Origin: JAGRCP01 sp942490705 | Lineage (GTDB): Bacteria > Chloroflexota > Anaerolineae > Caldilineales > Caldilineaceae | Reading direction: 5' to 3' | Length of the DNA stretch: 64,000 nt | Assembly (NCBI GenBank): GCA_942490705.1 | Contig: CALNXY010000007.1 | Span: 140,720 to 204,719 of the forward strand | In this document: piece after piece, positions 51,395 through 62,718 of the stretch | How positions within the stretch are numbered: position 1 is the first letter of the stretch | How the letters are laid out: every line of letters starts with the position of its first letter | The notes under the pieces: generated by a model | What the model was told of the DNA's origin: nothing | What the model saw: the letters and a program-made list of their open reading frames with translations, nothing else | Database searches by the model: none | Position numbers and translations under genes: made by a program

Positions 51395-52951
51395 ATGGAC
51401 CTGAACACCCTGCAAAATTGGCTGTGGCGGGCCGCCTGCTCCATTCGGGGCGAGGTGGACGCCGCACGCTACAAGGATTACATCCTGCCCCTGGTCTTCT
51501 ACAAGCGGCTGGACGACATCTACGACGACGAGTTGCAGAAGCTAGCCCGGAGTCTAGACGTGGATGCAGCGACGGCTGTAGCGTTTGCTGAAACCGACCG
51601 CTCGCTCATTCGCTTCTACCTGCCCGACTCCGTGCGCTGGCGCACCGTGCGCGAGCAGACGACCGGCCTGGGCGAGCGCCTGACCGACAACCTGCGCGCC
51701 ATCGCCCGGGAGAACCCGGACCTGCAAGGCGTCATTGACCGGCGCGACTTCAACGCCACCGAAGGCAATCAGCGCCTGCTCGATGACGCCACGCTGGCGC
51801 GTCTGGTCAACATCCTGAGCGAGTATCGCCTGGGCCTCAACGACGTGCAGCCTGACATCCTGGGGCGGGCCTATGAGTACCTGATTCGCAAGTTTGCCGA
51901 GCGAGGCAGCAGCGCAGGCGAGTTCTTCACACCCACCGATGTGGGCCATCTGATTGCCTACATCCTGGACCCGGAACCGGGCGATGAGTTCTACGACCCC
52001 ACCGGCGGCTCCTTTGGCCTGGGCATCAAGACCGAACTGCGCCACCGCCAGAAGCTGGCCGACGCGCTGGGCAAGCCCCTGGAGGAGCTGACGCCGGAGG
52101 ACGACCCCAACCCCATCCTGCTCTACGGCCAGGAGCTGCAGGCCGACAACGTGGCCGCGGCCAAGATGAACGCCTTTATCCACGACATGCGCGCCGACGT
52201 GCGCCAGGGCAACACCATGCGCAACCCGCTCTTCCTCAACGAGGACGGCAGCCTGCGCCGCTTTGGCATCCTGGGCGCAAACCCCATGTGGAACCAGGAC
52301 ATGACGCCCGAAGTGTACGAGAACGACCCTTATGGGCGCTTCGAGTGGGGCACGCCGCCCGCCGGCACTGCGGACTGGGGCTGGGTGCAGCACATGTACG
52401 CCAGCCTGGAGCCGGGCGGGCGCATGGCCGTGGTGCTCGATACGGGGGCAGTGAGCCGGGGCAGCGGCAACAAGGGCAAGAACGCCGAGCGGGACATCCG
52501 CAAGCACTTCGTGGAGCACGACGCCATCGACGCCGTCATCCTGCTGCCCGACAACATGTTCTTCAACACCTCCGCGCCCGGCATCATCCTGGTGGCCCAG
52601 AAGGTAGACGAGACGCGCCCGCGCGTCCATGCCGGCGAGATTCTGTTAATCAACGCCTCCAAGCTCTTTGTCAAGGGCCGGCCCAAGAATGAAATGAGCG
52701 CCGAGCAGGTGCAGCAGGTTGGCAAGCTCTACCTTACCTGGCAGGAAGAAGAAGACGTCAGCGCCGTGGTCAAGGTGGCCGAAGTGGTGCGCAACGACTA
52801 CAACCTGAGCCCCAGCCGCTACGTGGCCAGCAACGACGTCGAGCCGCCCCTGCCGCTGGAGGAGGCCATCGTCCTCATGCAGGAAGCCGAGGAAGCGCGG
52901 GCCGAAGCCGACGCTAAGCTGGATGAGGTGATGGCGGCGCTGAGGCTTTGA
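51395..52951 (+). CDS. hsdM: Type I restriction-modification methyltransferase subunit HsdM
   Basis: 518 residues. N-terminal HsdM domain (LQNWLWRAACSIRGEVDAARYKDYIL, spanning 4-30) then a SAM methyltransferase domain. FGERGSS-type loop AERGSSAGEFFTPTDVGHLI is clear. Motif I, usually D-P-x-C-G-S-G-G, reads DPTGGSFGL here; motif IV, usually N-P-P-F, is ANPMWNQD (Asn296). Both may be subfamily variation or loss of function. ILLPDNMFFNTSAPGIILVAQK is typical of the C-terminal core. It adds a methyl group to adenine with HsdS and HsdR. No intact hsdS follows. Confidence 0.92.
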   Translation: MDLNTLQNWLWRAACSIRGEVDAARYKDYILPLVFYKRLDDIYDDELQKLARSLDVDAATAVAFAETDRSLIRFYLPDSVRWRTVREQTTGLGERLTDNLRAIARENPDLQGVIDRRDFNATEGNQRLLDDATLARLVNILSEYRLGLNDVQPDILGRAYEYLIRKFAERGSSAGEFFTPTDVGHLIAYILDPEPGDEFYDPTGGSFGLGIKTELRHRQKLADALGKPLEELTPEDDPNPILLYGQELQADNVAAAKMNAFIHDMRADVRQGNTMRNPLFLNEDGSLRRFGILGANPMWNQDMTPEVYENDPYGRFEWGTPPAGTADWGWVQHMYASLEPGGRMAVVLDTGAVSRGSGNKGKNAERDIRKHFVEHDAIDAVILLPDNMFFNTSAPGIILVAQKVDETRPRVHAGEILLINASKLFVKGRPKNEMSAEQVQQVGKLYLTWQEEEDVSAVVKVAEVVRNDYNLSPSRYVASNDVEPPLPLEEAIVLMQEAEEARAEADAKLDEVMAALRL

Positions 52952-55900
52952 GCATTGGCGAGGTAAGAGTTTAACAGTGAACACGCCCGGTTATGTCGAT
53001 TTACGAATGGCTTATTCTGCTGATCGTGGGGCCAAACGGATTATGAATTACCTATTCGAAGTCAGACGTTGACTTCAGCAGAGCTATAGCCGAGGAGCAT
53101 CAGACCTGGCTAGAGTATCTGTGATGTCTATCCATTGCGATGGACCTCGTTCCTGTTAATGGTGTTCAATTGTGCGAGGCATGTGGTGCTGGAAGCCAGC
53201 AGATTTGTAGGAGTGGTAGCTTTTGCGACACTGAAGGTGCTTATTTGCAACAATCTCCATCGAAAGACAATGGCTAGCTAGCGATTTCTTGGCATCCCAA
53301 TTCCAGATTGCCGAATACTCAGATTATGACTGTAATTACTCCGTTAAGCCAGGAAGACCGTCAAATACTCCAGGACCACTAGGGTGTCTGTACTTGGAAC
53401 ATCCACTTTCGTTCTTACCTGACGTCCGGACTGAACTCTGTGAGATGCTGGAGGACACTGGCCGGCAACGAGTCCACGAGTAGTTCTCCGGAATTCCATC
53501 CACCTGCAGACAGTAGCCCGAGCAGCGCTATGGATCAGCTTAGCCGTACTCAATTCAATCCAGGACGCCATAGCTGCGCATGAGGACGTACGTGGTCACT
53601 GGCAAGAGCTCAACCGAAGCCACATGAAGCAGGTTTCTTGACCTACGTCGCCCTACCGTGAGCTGGCTGAGACCAAGGGAGACAATTGGGGAGATTCCCT
53701 ACATTGTGAGGTCGGGCTGCGAACGTTACCACTCCGACATCGGATAGCGGACCTGCTATTACGCCAAGACACCGTAGCGACGCCTAATGGGATAGACTTT
53801 TTTAGCAATCTGCTTTCAGAAAATGGAATGTTATATCGACATCAGCCGGATAGGTCACTGCTTGCATGATGTGGAGCATGTATTGATGTCTGTATTGCGT
53901 TCAAAAGGATGAGAGTCGTTCAACTGCGGAATTCTCCAAACAGGATGTGATAATTGTGAATCACGGCGTTCGTTGAGTTTGAGCGATTGAACCCAATACA
54001 GGTATATCGGCTGTCGATCAACTCATCCGTATTCAGACACTGGAATCAACTTCCAGCGGATTGGTCGGTCGTGCCATTTTGTACTCTATTGCTGAGTCCG
54101 ATGATCGTTTTTCACACTAGCACGCAACGGTGCAGTTCCATACGTTGGCGAACATATCAGGCATGCGAATGAGCCAGGCTGAGTTTCATCGGTCAAGTGC
54201 ACGATATAAGGAGTTCAAATACGTCCTTGTTGCCTGGACAAGCCTCTATGCGAAAATTGCGCCCCTACCTTGATGAGGCAATCATATCCACGATTGAGGG
54301 CTGCTCCACCAATATTTTGGTCTTCAATCCATCTGACAGAGCCTTAACTGATACTTGGTGTATCTCGTTCACACAATTCGAGCTCTTGAGTCACGAACGG
54401 TTCACTATGACGGCGGGTGAAATCCCCGTATAACTGAAGACTGCATTGAGTCAGTTACCAATGCCCCTCATCCGCTCCTTCTACGCCATGCAGCGCCGAC
54501 AGGGGCGCAGCCTCTAGTGGTCTACTTGCCATGCCAAGAATCTGCCAGCGCCGCATGCAAGAGCACGTCATCGGCGCGACAGCAGCGTCAAGCGCACCGT
54601 CATGTCAGCGGCTCTTTACCTCCATCCCGACTACGTCATAGGCCTGCGGAGACTGGTGGACGCACGTTGAGTTCGAAAACCGTACATCTGGAGGTGGTTG
54701 AACTCGTTGCCTGTGACATGCTGAAGACGCACTACCGAAGCCAGCGAGGCATTGAGCGGAATCCTATCAGATTCTGGCTGCTGAGCCATCATTCGTAGGC
54801 GGAGATGTAGGCTGTTTAGGGTGACCTGTGTGGGACTCCATGCGTTGCCGCTTGAGCAGTGCGTTTGCATCCGAACTACATCCTTTGGATCGGAGCCTTT
54901 AGCGGCTGTGGATGGCAATGCGGCCAGATGTGACGGCGGCTAGAGAGCACCACACCGCATATGTTGAATCCTATGCTTGGTAGAGTGTTGTACCAATTTG
55001 ACGAGGCTGCTGGCATTGGAGTGTTTGAATTTTGGCTTCCTCAGTACCGCAACCCAGATACTGTCTGACAACATGGCGGTGGAAGTTCAGCCTTTGTCGA
55101 CCTTATCTCTCCTACCAAGCTGGAGCGGCTGAGTTCGAGCTGTTCCATCGATTGAAATGCATAGCGGACAGTCTGCATTTTGGAAAGTTTTCGTCACGAA
55201 AATCGTGGCAGGAGGACCGTCTCTACTGGCCCTGCATGCGCTCTCCCACACCATTGTCATACCTGCTCATGACCGGCAAATCAGATTACTCCTGCTGACT
55301 GGAACGCAGGGTTGTGCTGGACAAATGAGACGAGCCATGCCGAACATCCGCGTTCACAGTTGTCGGCTGTCATCACGATCGACGAGTTGGAGGTACAGAA
55401 CCGCATAGGTTCCCCGCTTCCATATGCGCTATAATGAATTTCGGGCGTCCAACGCATCGACCAGATTGCCCAATTGGAGCAAACTGCCGCGTAGTCAGCA
55501 CGGTGTAGTAGCCTGTGCTGAGCTACACCAGCAGGTGTTGGCGGAAAGTTGGGCAAGCCCATTCAACCAGGGAAGAAACGTCTCGCATTCGTGGCCTGGA
55601 AGAAGTTCGTCTACCAGAAAACGACAGTCTATGAGCCATCCACTTGATGTGACCCATTGGAATTGCTTGAAGCCTACCGAAGTGCGTCGCCTTTCAAGAG
55701 AACACTTCGCAGACGTGGTCGACCTGGATCGTGTGGCTGAACTTGAGCGGGGTTTACGGCCCGTAGCTTTGCCAATATCTTCAGTCAGGTCTTGTCTACC
55801 CCGGAGTCAGGACGTTGGTCTGGCCCAATAGAATGCGGCCTTTGGCCCTATGTTGACATTAATGGCGAAGAGCAAGTAGTGTGACGTGGCAACGGCAAGA

Positions 55901-56410
55901 CAACGTATCAGCTAGAGATACGGCTGAGTTGCATATCAAAGTCCTTTGAGGTCGGACCCAGAGGTGTCAGACCATCTTCAGCGAGTTCACAATGGGTCTT
56001 CGACGCGAACAGCAGCGTAGTCACGTTTCAGAATGCGTTGAAACGTTGCAGAACCATCTGCATCAGTACGTAGTGCGGCACGCACGTCACCAGCGAGGTA
56101 CGCTTGCTGATACCACATGGGGGCTGCGGACAGTCAGTGGTCGCTACATCGACGCCTAGACCGAGCCTATTCTCTTCGAATTGTGGCCGCTCGGAAGACT
56201 GGCCGTGAAACACGTCAATTTCTACATCGAGCGTCTAGCGAACACGTCCTTGACCCACTCCGATGCAGCTGGACATCGGCAGGGAGCACGCTATGATTTC
56301 ATCCTTTGAATTCACCAATGAGAAATATGCTCTCTGTTTACAATGACCGTGTAATCTTTCGGAGCGAAGACGCCTTCCGGATGGCAACGGCTCTATGTGA
56401 CAGGCCAGTC
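52952..56410. other. 3.4 kb with no recognisable gene between hsdM and hsdR
   Basis: The frames are broken every 60-100 codons in all directions, and the short open stretches (53289, 54517, 55424, 56028 and so on) give no family-like protein. The position suggests a lost hsdS or inserted genes, but I find no target-recognition-domain phrases on either strand. No tRNA, terminator or repeat of note was seen. It looks like thoroughly decayed or unreliable sequence. Confidence 0.5.
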
Positions 56411-59255
56411 ATGTCCCGCATCACCGAAAAACGTGACGTTCAAGACCAATTCATCAACTACCTGACCGGCATCGGCTGGACCCTCATCGAAGCGACTTTG
56501 AACTGCTGGCCTGGCGCAATGACGACGACCGGGAGCCCTTTCGTCGATGTGTTGCCCGTGCAACAGGCGCGACTCAACGGCTGGTCTGAGGACGACCTGC
56601 GCATTGCCGACGTGGTGCGCCGCCTGCGCCTCTTGCCGGCCACGCTGGAGGGCAACGAGCGCTTTGTCGCCGCCCTGCGCAACCGCTGGACGGCCTACGA
56701 CGACACGACAGCAGCGCGAGTTCAACGTCACGCTCATCGACTACGACGAGCCGGCCAACAACACCTACCACTTCAGCGAAGAGGTCTGGTTTGAGGACCG
56801 GGACCGGCGGCGGCTGGACATGGTGCTCTACGTCAACGGCCTGCCTGTGGCGCTCATCGAGAACAAGTCGCCCAAGCTGCTCGACCCCGGCCAGGAAGGC
56901 TTCGACCAGGTCCAGAAGACCTACACGACCAACATCCCTGAGTTCATCAAGCATCCTGTCCCCTTCGCCATCTGCGCCACCCGCCTGGAATATGGCGCAA
57001 CCTGGAACCCGAGCCTTAACGCCTTCTACAAGTGGAAGGTCGACGGTCGCGACTTTGGTCTGGAGGCGCTGAGCAAGCGCTTCTTCGCCAAGGAGCAGGT
57101 GCTGCGCCTGCTGCGCGACTACACCATCTTCTACCGCATGGATGACGCCTTGCAGAAGTTCATCCTGCGCCCGCACCAGATGCGCGCGGTGGAGAAGATT
57201 GTCGCCCGCGTGGTGGCCGGCCAGGTTGGCGACGACCTGCCCACCACCGGGCTGGAGTGGCACACCCAGGGCTCCGGCAAGACGCTGACCATGATTGTGA
57301 GCGCCAGCAAGCTGCGCCGCCAGGACGAGCTCAATAACCCTACGCTGCTGATTGTGGTGGACCGCATCGAGCCGGAAACCCAGATGACCCAGAACCTGGA
57401 AGCATTGGGTCCGGACGCCATCCGCGCCACGAGTCGCCGTCACCTGCAGGAGCTGCTGGAGAACGACACGCGCGGCGTCATCGTCACCACGATTCACAAG
57501 TTCGAGAACATGCCCAAGAATCTGGTCACGCGGCGCAACGTGGTCCTGCTGGTGGATGGCGCCCACCGCAGCCAGGGGGAGGGCGACCTGGGCATCTCCC
57601 TGCGCGCCAAGCTGCCCAACGCCTTTCATTTCGGCTTCACCGGCACGCCCATCGACCGGGGCAAGGTGGGCAAAGGAACCTATGCAACCTTTGGCGCAAA
57701 GGGCGACCCCCAGGGCGTCCACGACCAGTACAGCATCAACGAGAGCATCGAGGACCGGCACCACGCTGCCCTCTACTACACTCTGGCCCCCACCGAGCTC
57801 TGGGTCGACAAGCTCAAGCTGGAGAGCCAGTTCGCCGACCTGCTGGACGAGTTCTGGGCGATTGTGGACGAGGAAGGGGCCGGCACTCAGGAAGCCTTGA
57901 GCCGTCTGCTGCAGCGAGCCGACAAGCTCATGGCCGTGCTCAAAGCGCCCCAGCGCATCGACGCCATCGCTGCGCACATGGCCCAGCACTACCAGGAGAA
58001 CGTCCTGCCCCGCGGCTTCAAGGCCCTGGTTGTTACGCCCGACCGGAAGGGCCTGCGCTCTACAAGCGCGCGGGGACCAGTACCTGCCCACCGAGTGGAG
58101 CACGGTGGTCTATTCCGAGAATCCCAAGAAGGATTCGAAAGCCATGCAGGCCCACTACCTGGACGCCGAAGAAGAGAAGCGGGTGCGCAAGGCCTTCCGC
58201 GACCCGAAGAAGGAGCCCAAGCTGCTCATCGTTACCCAGAAGCTGCTCACCGGCTACGATGCGCCCGTCGCCTACGCCATGTACCTGGACAAGCCGCTCA
58301 AGGACCACACCCTGCTCCAGGCCATTGCCCGTTAACCGCCCTTATCCCGATAAAGAGAGCGGGCTGGTCATGGACTACATCGGCGTCTTCAAGGACTTCC
58401 AGTGCTGGCTGGCCTTCGACCAGGGCGATTACGACCAGGGCCTGATTGACCTGGAAACGCTCAAGGTGCGCTTCGTGGCGCTGCTCAACGAGCTTCAGGC
58501 TGCCTTGGAGCCGGTAGAGCCCGACAACCCCGATGGCCGCGCCGACTACCTGCTGGAGTATTTCTGGGATGAGAGCCGCCGCGAGAGCTTCTTCCAGAAG
58601 TTCAAGGACCTGCAGATGGCGTATGAGGTCCTCTCGCCCGACCCTTTCCTCTACGACTACATCCGCCCCTACGCCGAACTGGCCGACATCTACGCCACGG
58701 TACGCAGCTACTTCGACCCCCAGGCCGAGAAGCGACGGCTGGAGGGCGAGCTGCTGCAAGAGACCGACAAGCTCATCCGCGAGCAGGTGGAGGTGGCCTA
58801 CGTAGCCGAACCGCTGCCCCTCTACCCAATCAATCGCAACATCGCCGACGTCATCGACCAGGATAGCATTTCAGAGCGCGTCAAGGTCATCAACCTGCAG
58901 CGCAGCATCACCACCCACGTCGACGACAACATTGAGCGTGCGCCCTACCTGGCCGGCATCAGCGACGAGGTTGAACGCATCCTGGCTCTGCTGCACGACA
59001 AGCAAATCAGCGTCCAGACCGCCCTGGACGAGCTGACGGCCAAAGCCAATGAAATCGTGACGCGCGACGAAGAGCGGGCGACCAGCAGCCTGGACGACCT
59101 GGCCTTTGCCCTGAGCACAAGCCTGCGCTGGGCCAGGCTCCCTGGCGTCTCTGAGTGCAGAGGATATCGACGCCCTGGCCGAGGAGGTAGCCGGCTACCT
59201 GCAGGAGCACGGCGGCTGGACCCACAACGAGCGTCTGGAGGAAGGGGGGGCATGA
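56411..59255 (+). pseudogene. hsdR: Type I restriction endonuclease subunit HsdR, frameshifted
   Basis: ATG 56411 begins MSRITEKRDVQDQFINYLTG. Joining frames gives about 945 residues: nuclease domain (DRRRLDMVLYVNGLPVALIE, NKSP; the D...E-x-K pattern is intact), Walker A WHTQGSGKTLTM, helicase II FGFTGTPIDRG, TGYDAP, and a C-terminal domain (DNIERAPYLAGISDEVERIL) ending at TGA 59253-59255. The DEAH box reads VDGAHRSQ, Glu to Gly. Frame changes are seen near 56485, 56530, 56700, 58055, 58332 and 59130; one lost G at 58332 turns ARVNRPYP into a stop. The subunit is probably inactive as written. Confidence 0.85.
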
Positions 59256-59360
59256 CTGGACCTATACAAGCGTCTCCTGCCGCACATGGCCAAGCCGGTC
59301 AATCCGCAGGCCGCCAAGGATGTCGTCAATGCGCTGCTGCGCATAAACGGAATTATTGCC

Positions 59361-59850
59361 ATGAGCGTCACCATCCGTCGGCCAGAAGCGCCGCAACCTG
59401 GCCTTGCGCATGACGCCCAGCGGCCCGGAAGTGCTCGTGCCCCAGCACATCGACCCGCAGAGCGGAGCCGTGACAGCGCTTCATCGAGGGGGCCCTGGCC
59501 AAGCTGCCCGAGCCGGAGCCGGTCGACCAGCCGCTGACGGTCGAGCAGCTTCACAAGATGGTGACGAAGTGGTGCGACAAGCTGGAGGTGTATCCAGCAG
59601 CTGCGGGCAGGTACGGCAGATGCGCAACAAAGGGGGCAGCATCTCCACCGCCGGCAATTCCCAGACCCTGGCCGCCGACATCCTGGCCCTGATGCCCGAC
59701 CTGGCCGAGTATATCGTCGTGCATGAACTGCTGCATCCGCGCCTCAGGACCACCGCCAGGGCTGGCAGGTGAGCATGGGCATGTATGTGCCTGATCGGCG
59801 GGGGCGCGAGCGGCGGTTGGCGGCGTATGCCATCAAACGATTCGCTATGC
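59361..59850 (+). pseudogene. YgjP/SprT-like metallopeptidase (DUF45), frameshifted
   Basis: ATG 59361 begins MSVTIRR. Pieces in different frames read NLALRMTPSGPEVLVPQHID, GALAKLPEPEPVDQPLTVEQ, VRQMRNKGGSISTAGN, LAEYIVVHELLH (zinc motif) and VSMGMYVPD. These match the YgjP family order. At least three frame breaks occur. YgjP-like peptidases are often found next to type I restriction genes, so it belongs to the same locus as hsdR. A short stretch 59255-59360 (LLPHMAKPVNPQAAKDVVNA) may be a lost neighbour. Confidence 0.7.
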
Positions 59851-59973
59851 ACCCGATAGTCAGGAATAGGCTGGAGTCGATGCTTACGGCAACAATACCA
59901 CTCGGGCTGACGTACTGCGCTTCATTTTGGGTGTAGTTGCACTAAAGACCAGCCATTTAGGGGGACGGATAGA

Positions 59974-60810
59974 ATGACGCCTGCAACTAGTGGTGACTCA
60001 GAGGATAGCAAAGCACAGATGGCTTCTGCGAGGTGGGGGAATTGCTGGAATACTTGCGCTGGTCGTTGTGATATTTGGGTTGGGTTTCCCCCATAATCTG
60101 GTTACTCGGCTTCTAGTTATCGGGAACTGGAAGAGGATGTCAACGCAATAGCAACTGTCACTGCTGAAAATTTATTCCATTGCAGGAATCTATTCCGAGC
60201 AAAATCGCGATTGATGTTCTAAATGAAACATTGAGTCAATGCAGCGCCTTGAAGACACCATGAGTCAAATTAATGTCAGGGTCGGAGTTCTGGAATCGAA
60301 TCAACTCAGAGAGATAAAAATCACGTTGGCGGCAGTTAGGTCAGATGTTTGGCCTGAGGTAAATCCCGTGTCAGACTTCGACCTCGGAATTTCCCTCGTT
60401 CCAGAATCGGCCGGAACCGTTCATACGAGATTGCGGAAGCAATGCAACAATACTTAGTCTCATCTTCAGCGAGTCCAATCTCAATGACAATAGAAGCACA
60501 GTCTGAGACCGGCCTCACTCTGCCTGTTGCCTTTGAGCAAGCCTCTGAAAAATTATCTGCGCAAAGCTTCCCTGTACCGGAGTACGATGCACAGACCGTA
60601 GTGACGACCTGGGGTGAATTCTTGATTGTGCTGATTGTTGGCAACAGGGTGTATTCGCTGTTTCCAGGTCCACTAACTGAGCAAACTCAAGGATTTCTTC
60701 TTCCTGCTAGCTCACCTGCGGCACCTTTAATCGCTGACTGGCTGGAACAGCCCGAAACACTTGAGAATGCCAATCTATGGTTTGAGCGGTTTAGCGAGTC
60801 AGGTCCATGA
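59974..60810 (+). pseudogene. Frameshifted hypothetical membrane-anchored protein
   Basis: The 5' part reads MTPATSGDSEDSKAQMASAR, then, after skipping one base in a G run near 60040, WGIAGILALVVVIFGLGFPH, a membrane helix. The 3' part (60442-60810) is an open 122-residue stretch with ISMTIEAQSETGLTLPVAFE and WGEFLIVLIVGNRVYSLFPG. The middle is broken. I do not recognise the family. It precedes the EAD/nSTAND remnant. Confidence 0.4.
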
Positions 60811-60888
60811 TAATCCAAGTAGTTTGAAGTTTTGCAGGTGCTCATCCTTCACCAAGCCAGAGCGTTGAGGTGCTGAACCACAATCATA

Positions 60889-61197
60889 ATGATTCTCACT
60901 GGCACGCAGTCCAAGCAAATCCAAGAAGCACTCTCTGGTCATGCTTTGCTCCCCGAATGGCGTCGCATGGTAAGTACCCAACTGGATATTGAACTCCCCA
61001 AGCAGAGCGCTGCGAGACGGATACCGACGTGGCTGCTGAGCACCATGCTGCTGCTGGTGGACCAGTTCGAAGAGCTCTCCACGCTCTGCAAGGACGTCGA
61101 TGAGTTCACACAGTTTGCGGACAACTTGCTCGTCGCTGCACAAGCAAACGGTGCGGTAACACTCATCCTGACGCTGTGGGTAATCACCGCCTCGTAG
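60889..61197 (+). pseudogene. Remnant of an effector-associated-domain / nSTAND1 NTPase
   Basis: 102 residues. The N-terminal MILTGTQSKQIQEALSGHAL and LLPEWRRMVSTQLDIEL resemble effector-associated domain 1 (LTGxQ..Q...AL....F....L..M....L). Next comes LLLVDQFEELSTLCKD, a Walker-B-like motif of nSTAND1 ATPases, then NLLVAAQANGAVTLILTL. The Walker A region and the sensor repeats are absent, so a large internal deletion is likely. Such proteins act in bacterial conflict and defence systems. Confidence 0.6.
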
Positions 61198-61264
61198 TGC
61201 GCAGGTAGGTGACAAAATCGTGTGCCGTGTGCTATCATGGGCTCAAGGTATCGGTACGTTAGAT

Positions 61265-61912
61265 CGCAGTGCATTTTTGGTAGAAGATATTATGGTTGAT
61301 TTGGGCATTGCTGGATAGTCCGTTTTCGGTAATTCTATTCACACTTGGTGCAGTGGGTCTTATTAGTGGCATTAAAGAATTTGATGGTTGGTGCTAGCAA
61401 GCACCTGCCGGAATATTCTAGAGAAAATTTGGATGTGGGTAGTGGTGTTGAAGGTGCGGACTTGGACATAAAGCACTCCGCTTTAAAGCCTGATGACACC
61501 GTGGTTCCGCCAGGCATCGTGGAAAACGACAGTGAGAAGGGGCATATAGTTGAAGTCGATGCACTTGTCGAGAAGAAACAGAAATATCGCAGGGCTTCAG
61601 TTGTTGGAATCTATCGCACGAGACGCGAACAGGGAAATGACAAGGCTATGTGGGCATCTTCCGTTACAGCACTAGCATTTGCATTGCTTTACATTTTCCT
61701 TACCGACGTCTCCCGAATCACAGTTGCTGCCACTTCCGTTTGTTCTTTTTGCCTTGATTACAGTCCTAGACACGGCCATACTCAGGTATCGAATTCGCAA
61801 AGGATATTTCGGCACCAACAAGCGCGAAGCCGTAGAGTTAATCCGTTTCATCGACAAGGAACGGGACGATATTGATTTCACGGATGGCGGGAAACCGGAA
61901 GCCGGTGATTAG
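61265..61912 (+). pseudogene. Frameshifted hypothetical membrane protein
   Basis: Fragments: SVILFTLGAVGLISGIKEFD in one frame near 61325-61390, then an open 61345-61710 stretch with a charged middle (VEVDALVEKKQKYRRASVVG) and MWASSVTALAFALLYIF. After a break near 61710 it reads LPLPFVLFALITVLDTAILR and ends DKERDDIDFTDGGKPEAGD. Combined: about three membrane helices and an acidic tail. Family unknown. Confidence 0.4.
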
Positions 61913-62071
61913 CGATCAGGACCTAGATGAATTTGAGCACGAAGTACGGGAAGCTCTTGGGTCAACCTCAGCCAGCGTAAGTGAGCCATGCTATCAGACC
62001 AAGTAAGCAGGATTATTAGCGGCATCACCGGGTTTCTACTTATATAACACCCTTACCGTACCATAAAGGGT

Positions 62072-62425
62072 ATGGTCATGTGTTTCGTTTTATCCTTCAT
62101 AATCTACTTAGTGACATCGCAGGTTGGCGTAGTCAGCAGAGGGTCTACCGTCATAATGTGGCTTGGGTTCGTTGCCACTGGTATCCTCGTTGCTCACGCA
62201 CCGTACCTACCCGGTCTATTCAAAGGCGATCCTGTGATTGATGAGAACCCGCAAAAAGCATTTGCAGTCATTGAAGAAGCGGACAAAAGGGGATTGACTA
62301 AGCAGGAAGTGAAGCAGATGTACATAAAGCTAGTTCAGAGCTACATCGAAAAGGTGACACTCAAGCCAGAGTCCGAGAGCCAGATAGTGGGATGTCATGC
62401 AGAGCCGCAAGGAGGAGATAGCTGA
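62072..62425 (+). CDS. Hypothetical small membrane protein
   Basis: 117 residues from ATG 62072, preceded by AAAGGG. Two membrane segments (about 2-22 and 28-48), then a charged helical tail (DENPQKAFAVIEEADKRGLT, KQEVKQMYIKLVQSYIEKV). The frame is intact, unlike its neighbours, but an open upstream stretch (61988-62047) suggests the N-terminus might have been longer. Function unknown. Confidence 0.5.
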   Translation: MVMCFVLSFIIYLVTSQVGVVSRGSTVIMWLGFVATGILVAHAPYLPGLFKGDPVIDENPQKAFAVIEEADKRGLTKQEVKQMYIKLVQSYIEKVTLKPESESQIVGCHAEPQGGDS

Positions 62426-62718
62426 ATCCTCACCGCTGCGTAAACGTTGAGAATATCCACTACTCCCGATCATGAAATACTAACAGCCTCACCATGTCCA
62501 ACAAGAAGCCTGACCCAAGGAAACGCCGCTTGTTTAGCTTCCCTGACTGACAAAGAGCAGGTGGGTGATTTAGGTGCGGCCCCCTTGGCCGTCTTGCACG
62601 CGAGATTGCGGGCGATAACGCAACAGCGGTCCAACGCAGCAGCAAGTCGAGCAGGCGCAGGCCAACGTGCATCGCGAGCGTTTACGAGCATCGACAACGT
62701 TGAAGCCGAAGTGCAACT

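Noticed and set aside
52952..56410. An hsdS gene between hsdM and hsdR
   Set aside because: No target-recognition-domain or conserved-region phrases were found in any frame on either strand.
56574..58103. A 509-residue minus-strand open frame over hsdR
   Set aside because: Mirror of hsdR coding. The plus-strand frames carry the nuclease and helicase motifs, this one has none.
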